A stretch of DNA of 57,923 nt from an uncultured Clostridia bacterium (lineage in GTDB: Bacteria > Bacillota > Clostridia > Christensenellales > UBA1242): positions 1 through 57,923 of the forward strand of contig CALWTE010000023.1 in assembly GCA_944384375.1 (NCBI GenBank). Direction: 5' to 3'. Positions 52,526-57,923 of this stretch are shown piece by piece. The notes below the pieces were generated by a model. The model was not told where the DNA came from and did not search any database. It was given only the letters and a program-made list of their open reading frames with translations. Position numbers and translations under genes: made by a program. The stretch's first letter is position 1. Each line of letters begins with the position of its first letter.

Positions 52526-53166
52526 TTTTATTTATTCCCTATTTTTTGAACTCTAAGATTTTACTTAGGTTTTATTATCTTACCATATATTTAATTAAAA
52601 AAGCAAATATTTTTGTAAACTTTTTTAAATTTTTTAAAATTATTTTAAATTTATACAAAAATAAACAAAAATAGACAACTTTAATGTACATGTCTGCACT
52701 CTTTTTGAATTTTCTAGCATAAAAAAATTAACAATTACGTCTCATATCAAGTTATAATATTAAGCATAAAAAACAACAAAAGCAAATAATGTGATGAACC
52801 TCAAATTTATATTTGCTGTTTTTTATACGATTTTTTTCACCTTTTTTTATTTGATTTTTAATATGCAAAATCTTATATTACTATCACTAAATTATAAATT
52901 AAAAGATATAAATCAATAATACCGCCCTATCCGAGTTGTAATATTAAGCGCAAAACTTACTTGACAAATTTAGCCTAAATCAATATAATAAAAATGCTTT
53001 ATTTTTTAACTTAATAATTAAAAAAAATCTATAAATAATTAAAAATCTATTAAAAAGAAAAAATTTCCCCTTAGACAAATAAAAATTGAAAAGGAAATTT
53101 AAAAATTAAAGCAATAGATAAAAATAGAATTTTAAATAAAGTTAAAAAATATAAATAAAGTTTTAC
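52526..53166. other. Gene-free leader region of tRNA-Ser(CGA)
   Basis: It contains a consensus promoter at 52961-52989 and a hairpin of terminator type around 52768-52841 (AGCAAATA/TATTTGCT plus flanking A/T). Related 21-mers around TAATATTAAGC occur near 52752 and 52936. No protein frame is seen. Confidence 0.5.
52961..52989 (+). promoter_or_regulatory. Consensus promoter upstream of tRNA-Ser(CGA)
   Basis: TTGACA and TATAAT are 17 bp apart, a perfect sigma-A site. The tRNA begins about 170 bases downstream of the predicted start, an unusually long leader that could pair AATTTCC with GGAAATT (about 53065-53101). Confidence 0.65.
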
Positions 53167-53256
53167 GGAAAGGTGTCAGAGTGGTTGAATGAGCCGGCCT
53201 CGAAATTCGGTATGCTGTAAAAGGCATCAAGGGTTCAAATCCCTTCCTTTCCGCCA
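53167..53256 (+). tRNA. tRNA-Ser (anticodon CGA)
   Basis: GGAAAGG and CCTTTCC form the acceptor stem, with discriminator G and encoded CCA. The anticodon loop is CTCGAAA (anticodon CGA). A long variable arm typical of serine tRNAs and a T-arm with GGTTCAAATCC are present. It stands at the left edge of an accessory block and its 3' end is repeated twice downstream. Confidence 0.95.
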
Positions 53257-53621
53257 ATTTTCAATTCCCGAAAGGAAGGAACAACTTCGTTGTTTTACGC
53301 TTTGCGTAAGATTCGCACCCTACGGGTCCAAGTCCTGTCGGACCCGGACCGCAACAGAGTTGCTCCCAGCTTTGGCTAGAAATAGCACGCCCGTGCTATT
53401 CCCTTTACGCGTCGCCCCTTCCTTTCCGCCAGTTCTTTTTTATTTATACTTAACCTTAGGAAGGGATTGTGCCTTTTAGGCACTGTGTGTGCCAGCTCAC
53501 ACACTGAACCCTTGAACTGCAAGGGTGACGCTCAAATACTTTCTCCACGTCCTTGTCTTGTCCTTTTTTTTTCGCTATATACGCTCGCTTTCGCTCCCTA
53601 CAAATCCCTTCCTTTCCGCCA
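53242..53621 (+). repeat. Palindrome array punctuated by copies of the tRNA-Ser 3' end
   Basis: The last 21 bases of the tRNA (53236-53256) are repeated identically at 53601-53621 and, as 16 bases, at 53416-53431. After the tRNA and after the middle copy an inverted copy follows (GAAAGGAAGG at 53270; AGGAAGGGATT at 53458). Short hairpins fill the gaps: AACAA/TTGTT, TTACGC/GCGTAA, GGGTCC/GGACCC, GCAAC/GTTGC, AATAGCACG/CGTGCTATT in the first; GTGCC/GGCAC, GTGTGTG/CACACAC, CCCTTG/CAAGGG in the second. No protein is encoded. Confidence 0.85.
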
Positions 53622-53625
53622 CGAG

Positions 53626-53665
53626 GAGGCTGATGGACGAAATTGTCTAATTCAGCCTCTTTTTC
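53626..53665 (+). terminator. Terminator after the tRNA-Ser array
   Basis: GAGGCTGA and TCAGCCTC form an 8-bp stem followed by TTTTTC, directly after the last copy of the tRNA 3' end. The tRNA transcript would therefore include the whole array. Confidence 0.7.
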
Positions 53666-53684
53666 TTTTAAAATTTTATCATTT

Positions 53685-55232
53685 TCACAAAAAATGGGAG
53701 TTCGTGTCATCGAAGCTCCCATTTTTATTTTCAAAATCATTTTCGTTTGTTTCTTTTTTCTCAAATTTTTCTAAAATCCTTTTTGCATAAAGTTCGTCAT
53801 TATTTATCGCAAGTTCGTTATCCGCACCTTTACTACCTCGCATAATCACAATAATTTTATCATTGAACAAAAGCACCTTTTTGATAAATCGGTTGAAAAA
53901 CTCATTGCATTCAAACACGTCGTCATAGTCTTTGCTGGCAAATAGTGATATAAAATTTTTGACATCTTCAAAGTTTAGTGGCTTATCAAACTTGCTTTTT
54001 TCTTCGGCAATTTTAAGTTGAATATCTGCCCTGACATTTTCAAGTTTGTAAAGCGTTTCACGAAGGGTGAGCGAAACTATGCCCTGTTCCATATTCTTCA
54101 CAAGGCTGTTAATTTTGTTGTCAATTTGTCTAAGTTCTTTTTCAAGGCATTTAAGCACGACGTTGTTTGAAATCTCGGAGTTGTATCTGTCCACAACCAT
54201 ATGCGCAATTTCTTCAATTTTGCTTGGTGTTAAAATATATTTTTTAGTCTTGTCAATAATAAGTTGCTCAAGTTCGTGCTTGCGATAATTTCTAAGCAAA
54301 CACGCCTTGCCCTTGACCTTTTTCGTGTGACACTTGTAGTATTTGTATCTCGTTCCCATATGGCTGGAACCCGCCTCGGCAATCACGCTTTCACCGCAGT
54401 ATCCGCAGAAGATTTTGCCTGTTAAAAAGTATGGGTCGTATTTATCCTTTTTGTAGTTCCTGCGGAAGTGCTCCATCATACCATTCACCACTTGCCACAA
54501 CTTTTCTTCAACTATCGGCGGAATTACATCAGTAAAAATCTCACCGCCAAACTTTTCTATGCCCATATATCGTTGGTTGTGTAGCATTTTAGAAATCGCA
54601 TTGCCGTTCCACTTTTTGCCAGTTGTCGTTCTTGAACCTTGTGCGTTTAAGTGGTCTGCAATTTCAATCGCCTTCTCGCCCACCGCGTATTTATTAAACG
54701 CCTGTCGAACAAACTCTGCGTGCTCTTCATCAATTTTCCATTTCTTATCTTCAACCTTGTATCCATAGGTGACCTGCCCACCTGTGTAATAGCCTTTTAT
54801 CAAACTTTCTCGCACACCTCGCTTAACCTTTTGGCTGAGCTCGGCAGAATAATATTCCGCCATACCTTCAAGTACACTTTCCATCAAAATTCCGCTGGCG
54901 TCATCCGAAATATTTTCTCTTGCCGACAGCACTCGTACCCCATTCTTTTTAAGTTTCATTTTGTAGTTTGCACTGTCATACCTGTTCCTCGCAAACCTGT
55001 CCAGTTGATACACCAGCACATACTCAAAGTCTTTTTTCTTGCTGTCCTCAATCATCTGCAAAAAGGCAGGCCTTCTGTCCGTCGTCCCCGAAAGCGCCCT
55101 GTCAATATACTCGTGAACAACCACATAACCATTGCGCTCTGCATACTCGTGACACACTCGAAGTTGCCCCTCGATTGACTGCTCCGTTTGCCTGTCACTA
55201 GAATATCTAGCACAAATTACAATTTTCTTCAT
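53685..55232 (-). CDS. Large serine recombinase
   Basis: This site-specific recombinase has an N-terminal resolvase domain (ARYSSDRQTEQSIEGQL with catalytic Ser near residue 10; VYQLDRFARNR), a recombinase domain (GYKVEDKKWKIDEEHAEF... SRTTTGKKWNGNAI), and a zinc ribbon (FCGYCGESV...YKCHTKK). A coiled-coil tail follows. It is 515 aa from the ATG at 55232 (AGGAG, spacing 5); the longer frame to 55370 is not typical. It looks like the integration/excision gene of a mobile element. The last codons run through a hairpin (about 53690-53727). The base composition is richer in G+C than the neighbours. Confidence 0.9.
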   Translation of the reverse strand: MKKIVICARYSSDRQTEQSIEGQLRVCHEYAERNGYVVVHEYIDRALSGTTDRRPAFLQMIEDSKKKDFEYVLVYQLDRFARNRYDSANYKMKLKKNGVRVLSARENISDDASGILMESVLEGMAEYYSAELSQKVKRGVRESLIKGYYTGGQVTYGYKVEDKKWKIDEEHAEFVRQAFNKYAVGEKAIEIADHLNAQGSRTTTGKKWNGNAISKMLHNQRYMGIEKFGGEIFTDVIPPIVEEKLWQVVNGMMEHFRRNYKKDKYDPYFLTGKIFCGYCGESVIAEAGSSHMGTRYKYYKCHTKKVKGKACLLRNYRKHELEQLIIDKTKKYILTPSKIEEIAHMVVDRYNSEISNNVVLKCLEKELRQIDNKINSLVKNMEQGIVSLTLRETLYKLENVRADIQLKIAEEKSKFDKPLNFEDVKNFISLFASKDYDDVFECNEFFNRFIKKVLLFNDKIIVIMRGSKGADNELAINNDELYAKRILEKFEKKETNENDFENKNGSFDDTNSHFL

Positions 55233-55335
55233 CTTTTCTCCTATTATTAAATACTTTATTTTTGAGTATCCTTCATCACAAACACATACCACAAACTTTT
55301 TCATAAGTCCAGCACAAACCTGAAAGTTTTTTAGT

Positions 55336-55548
55336 TTATTTTTCTTTTGGCTTTTGATATGAAAACACACTCCTCGGGGTTAATTTCTTTAAATCTCTCT
55401 TCTCTCTTAAGCATACCAATAATTTCTCCACCAACTGTGAAACTGCCTCGGCGTAGACCTCTTCGCCAATCTCAATTTGTGGCTCATTTAACACCTTCTT
55501 TAAAACTCTATCAATCACAACCGCATTGTTTAAATTTTGTTCATTCAT
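55336..55548 (-). CDS. Small protein upstream of the serine recombinase (70 aa)
   Basis: The family is unknown. It is a helical, charged protein (VIDRVLKKVLNEPQIEIGEEVYAEAVSQLVEKLL) with a basic C-terminal end. The ATG at 55548 follows GAGGAG; an upstream ATG at 55563 overlaps that site. It lies about 100 bp upstream of the recombinase on the same strand, where element-encoded accessory or directionality factors are often found, but no homology to them is visible. Confidence 0.6.
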   Translation of the reverse strand: MNEQNLNNAVVIDRVLKKVLNEPQIEIGEEVYAEAVSQLVEKLLVCLREKRDLKKLTPRSVFSYQKPKEK

Positions 55549-55812
55549 AACTATTCTCCTCATCGCAATTAGAGAGGCAATGAGTTAAATAATTTTTGAT
55601 TTAAAATTCTATTTTTGTTTATTTAAAGAATGCTCTCCAAAAACTATTACCTGCTAAACTTTTTGGATTAATGAAAAGCCGACTTGGTTTAAACGAATTC
55701 TATAAATTTAAAATTTCTAACCACTAACAACCTTCTAAAAGCGAAAGTGGGTTTCCCACTTCTCGGCTAAACATAGGTGGAGCAAAGTGCGTCAGTATAG
55801 TTAGGTGGTGCG

Positions 55813-55959
55813 TCAAAATATGCACTTATTTTCTTGACTTTTTGGCGTATTACCAGCACTTTGAGCCACCTCTTTTCCTGCTTCAATAATTTTAACAATC
55901 AATTTGCCTATTTTCTCCAATTCCCAACCAAAATCAACAGCCACTTGATTACTTTTCAC
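55813..55959 (-). pseudogene. Possible relic of an element-borne gene
   Basis: From a GTG at 55959 the frame encodes 48 residues with a helix-like KIGKLIVKIIEAGKEVAQ. The same frame continues open for about 17 further codons upstream to a stop. No ribosome binding site is obvious. The coding-like composition on the minus strand (G-rich purine codons) suggests a decayed gene rather than intergenic sequence. Function unknown. Confidence 0.3.
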
Positions 55960-56622
55960 TATGCCCGTTACTCGCCCAATTTTCTTAAAACAGCCCTGTC
56001 CTTTACACTTTCTCCGTTACTCTTCTATCTCGCCAAACACCGCCCATTTTCGCCGTCACCACCTATTTTTTTGTTAAATTTAAATAGATATAATTATTAG
56101 GACTTTTGCTTATAATGAAGATTATAAAGATAGAGATATTAAATCTGCTTTAACACACTTTTCCAACTCTCCTATCAATTTTATATTAAGCACAAATCTA
56201 AACCTTTTTCTTGTTTTTTGCCATACTAATTACTTGCCCCCATTTCCACTAAACATCTTTATTTTATTTACCCTCTCTCTACTCGTCAACTATTATTCTA
56301 ACCATCAAGCCTAGTCCCCTTATAATCACTTCGACAAAACAAAACTGCCCGTTTCGTTATTAAAATGAATGAAGGCAAAAATAATAAATTTTTTAACTCA
56401 AATAAAAAAATGCCCCTCTATATAAGGCACTCTTGTTGCATAAAAATTCCCCAATTCCAAGCAAATTCAACCCTCTTTTAACTCTTTCGCCACCATTGTT
56501 CAACATAGTTCCCAACTCCCAAAACCCAGCAATCCCTTATTTTATAAGCCTTTTCATCGTCCCTATAAAATTATTTCAACTTTTTATTTCCGTCACCCCT
56601 CTTTCCCGCATTTTGTTGCACA

Positions 56623-56651
56623 AAAAAAGGCCACACCTCGCAGTGTGACCA
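56623..56651 (-). terminator. Minus-strand terminator in decayed region
   Basis: On the minus strand GGTCACAC pairs with GTGTGGCC around a short G+C loop and is followed by T7. No intact minus-strand gene lies immediately upstream, so it probably served a lost gene. Confidence 0.6.
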
Positions 56652-56785
56652 TATCTCTTTTCCCCTTTTCTTTTATCTCAAAAAGAGAGGCAATGACTAT
56701 TTTTTATTAAATTAAAGAATCTTTGTGAAATGACTTGCAAATCTTTTTTATAAGAGTTAAAACACAAACATCTCTTGGAGGGCTT

Positions 56786-57043
56786 ATGAAAAATAAAACT
56801 CTTATAGAATTTATTGAAGAAAAATATTACGAACAAAAAATGTCAGCTGAATATGAACTTCAACTGACAAAAATTATAGAACTTGAAAACAAATTCACCA
56901 AAGACTTTTCAAAGGACAAATGGCGTGAATACTTTAATCTCGACCTAGCAGTAGGTAAACTGCATTCTATTGAAATTGAGCAAATAATTATTTTTTGTTA
57001 TAAAATTTATAATCAATTATTTAGAACAGATAAATATAATTAA
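56786..57043 (+). CDS. Small hypothetical protein (85 aa), DUF6809-like pattern
   Basis: The protein is helical and charged (SAEYELQLTKIIELENKF... SIEIEQIIIFCYKIYNQLF). The alternation of leucine-rich helices and the ending resemble small proteins (DUF6809-like) that are common on mobile elements of gut Bacillota; this is a weak impression, not a firm family call. The ATG at 56786 follows GGAGG (spacing 4); the longer frame from 56735 lacks a site. It converges on the HNH gene with only 9 bp between the stops. Confidence 0.6.
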   Translation: MKNKTLIEFIEEKYYEQKMSAEYELQLTKIIELENKFTKDFSKDKWREYFNLDLAVGKLHSIEIEQIIIFCYKIYNQLFRTDKYN

Positions 57044-57052
57044 GTTAATTTA

Positions 57053-57923
57053 CTAGTCAAAATTATAATATCTTTTAATAGTTTTTAAATCAACTATTAG
57101 TCCTTTATTTTTTAATAAATCAATTCTATTGTCATATAATCTCTTAATTGCAGCTGCTTTTTCTGAATCAACAGCATGATGCAACAATCTATGACAATGC
57201 GGACATAAGCAAACATAGTTTTCGATTACTTCTATTGAATTAACGAACTCATTACTAAACTCTCTAGGAATAAAATGATGGACTTCTAAATATGGTCTAT
57301 TTTCCGATTTATCTGTAAAATATCTACAACTTTCGATATCAACTCCATCCAATTCACACCTATAATTACATCTCTTTTTTGCCATATCTTTTAATACAGA
57401 GCTAACAGCTTCCAATTCAGTTTTTGTCTTGGTCGTAGTATTATCAATTTTACCAATATTTTCAACTTCCTGCACACTTTTTCTTTGTCTAGGAAAATAG
57501 TCTTTTAATATATCTTCTTCGATCTTTCCAATTAAGCAAAAATATATTTGTTCGTAAATATCTTTATTGTCTACGATAAATTTAATAATTTTTTTAAAAT
57601 CTACTTCTTGACTATAACTATTTACAACTTCTAATATTTTTTGATAAATATCAATATAGTCTGAACTTTCATCTATAAATGTTTCCAATTTCATAGTTAA
57701 ATAAACAATTTCAACATCTTCCATAAACATATTGTAATCATAATTCCCTTGTGGTCTGTATTTAGAAGATAATGCATCTTTATACTGACCACTTGTCAAA
57801 TTACTTCTTACATAATCAGCAATATTAGATAATCCTTTATAATTAAATTCGTTTCTAATTAAATTTAAAAACTTAATATCATGATAAAAAGAAAACATCC
57901 AAAACAACTTATAATCAAATATA
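57053..57923 (-). CDS. HNH endonuclease, 5' end beyond the window
   Basis: The C-terminal half has an HNH nuclease of the McrA/restriction type: a zinc-binding CNYRCELDG, the catalytic LEVHHFIPREF, then NYVCLCPHCHRLLHH. The N-terminal 150 residues (MFWMFSFYHDIKFL...) are unrecognised and may bind DNA. The reading frame stays open to the window edge, so the true start is missing. Position in an accessory block beside a recombinase fits a restriction or defence nuclease, perhaps methyl-directed. No partner methylase is visible in the window. Confidence 0.8.
   Translation of the reverse strand, partial: IFDYKLFWMFSFYHDIKFLNLIRNEFNYKGLSNIADYVRSNLTSGQYKDALSSKYRPQGNYDYNMFMEDVEIVYLTMKLETFIDESSDYIDIYQKILEVVNSYSQEVDFKKIIKFIVDNKDIYEQIYFCLIGKIEEDILKDYFPRQRKSVQEVENIGKIDNTTTKTKTELEAVSSVLKDMAKKRCNYRCELDGVDIESCRYFTDKSENRPYLEVHHFIPREFSNEFVNSIEVIENYVCLCPHCHRLLHHAVDSEKAAAIKRLYDNRIDLLKNKGLIVDLKTIKRYYNFD

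Larger units (their letters stand above)
55549..56785. other. 1.2-kb region with no convincing gene: decayed mobile-element sequence
   Basis: The plus strand is C/T-rich and G-poor, unlike the rest of the spacers. Long frames on the plus strand (55834-56100, 56433-56648) lack ribosome binding sites and typical codons. A 13-base repeat AGAGAGGCAATGA occurs at 55571 and 56684. A hairpin AAGTGGG/CCCACTT lies near 55745, and a minus-strand terminator near 56623-56651. A short minus-strand relic frame is at 55813-55959. Confidence 0.5.

Noticed and set aside
53189..53764. Plus- and minus-strand frames over the tRNA-Ser(CGA) array
   Set aside because: They overlap the tRNA, hairpins and recombinase end, have no ribosome binding sites and are by-products of palindromes.
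53167..55232. tRNA-Ser as the attachment site of the serine recombinase element
   Set aside because: Large serine recombinases seldom use tRNA genes, and no matching tRNA-end copy was found on the far side of the recombinase; the copies all lie on the tRNA side.
55834..56648. Plus-strand frames of 71-88 codons in the decayed region
   Set aside because: They lie opposite a G-rich relic strand and lack initiation signals.

Overview
The window is an A+T-rich (about one third G+C by eye) bacterial chromosome segment using the standard code, Shine-Dalgarno starts and simple -35/-10 promoters. The gene content points to an uncultured, probably anaerobic, low-GC Gram-positive (Bacillota, Clostridia-like). 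The signs are yqzL next to recO and era, the dnaG-rpoD-trmK-zinc-ribbon cluster, a minimal SUF pair (sufC plus one sufB/D), a long-tailed Prx6-type peroxiredoxin, a rubrerythrin/encapsulated-ferritin-like protein, and a diacylglycerol glucosyltransferase-like enzyme. No rRNA, CRISPR array or insertion sequence was found. Three tRNA genes are present: Ser(UGA), Leu(CAG) and Ser(CGA).

Layout. 1-0.3 kb: tRNA-Ser(UGA) with a duplicated palindromic flank. 0.3-1.8 kb: mostly non-coding plus two small overlapping genes. 1.8-4.5 kb: recO, yqzL and era on minus, divergent from uppP. 4.6-10 kb: a basic protein with 34-residue repeats, peroxiredoxin, a YwaF-like membrane protein, and a membrane-anchored PH-like protein with a histone-H1-like tail. 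10-12.4 kb: a candidate structured small RNA, dnaN and a coiled-coil gene. 12.4-13 kb: tRNA-Leu with a duplicated 3' flank. 13.2-17.1 kb: a HAD hydrolase, an HddC-like nucleotidyltransferase, an orphan Phd-type antitoxin and sufCB. 17.6-24.3 kb: two ABC-F proteins (the second behind a leader-peptide attenuator), a regulator/operator pair and unknown genes. 24.6-31.3 kb: an apparent operon encoding a degenerate zincin paralogue with a prion-like tail, a P-type Ca2+-ATPase and an intact zincin. 31.7-36 kb: ychF and a pyruvate-phosphate-dikinase homologue that has lost both its catalytic His and Cys. 36-45 kb: small genes, a split GlmU, a YkvI-like transporter, a TPR protein and an ABC exporter. 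45-49.4 kb: zinc-ribbon protein, trmK, rpoD, dnaG. 50-52.5 kb: a nucleotidase-like gene, a glycolipid glycosyltransferase and an unknown gene. 52.5-57.9 kb: an accessory block with tRNA-Ser(CGA), an array of palindromes punctuated by copies of the tRNA 3' end, a large serine recombinase, decayed sequence and an HNH endonuclease cut by the window edge.

The housekeeping genes cover replication (dnaN, dnaG), transcription (rpoD), repair (recO), ribosome assembly and translation (era, ychF, trmK), envelope precursors (uppP, split glmU, glycosyltransferase) and Fe-S assembly. The most unusual items are: (i) the zincin / Ca2+-ATPase / prion-tailed pseudo-zincin operon; (ii) the PPDK pseudoenzyme; (iii) arrays of palindromes and tRNA-end copies beside all three tRNA genes; (iv) intergenic elements pairing a repeated GTAYTATGCA motif with T- or A-tracts phased at about 10 bp; and (v) the attenuator in front of the second ABC-F gene. 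All functional assignments come from reading motifs; no database search was possible.
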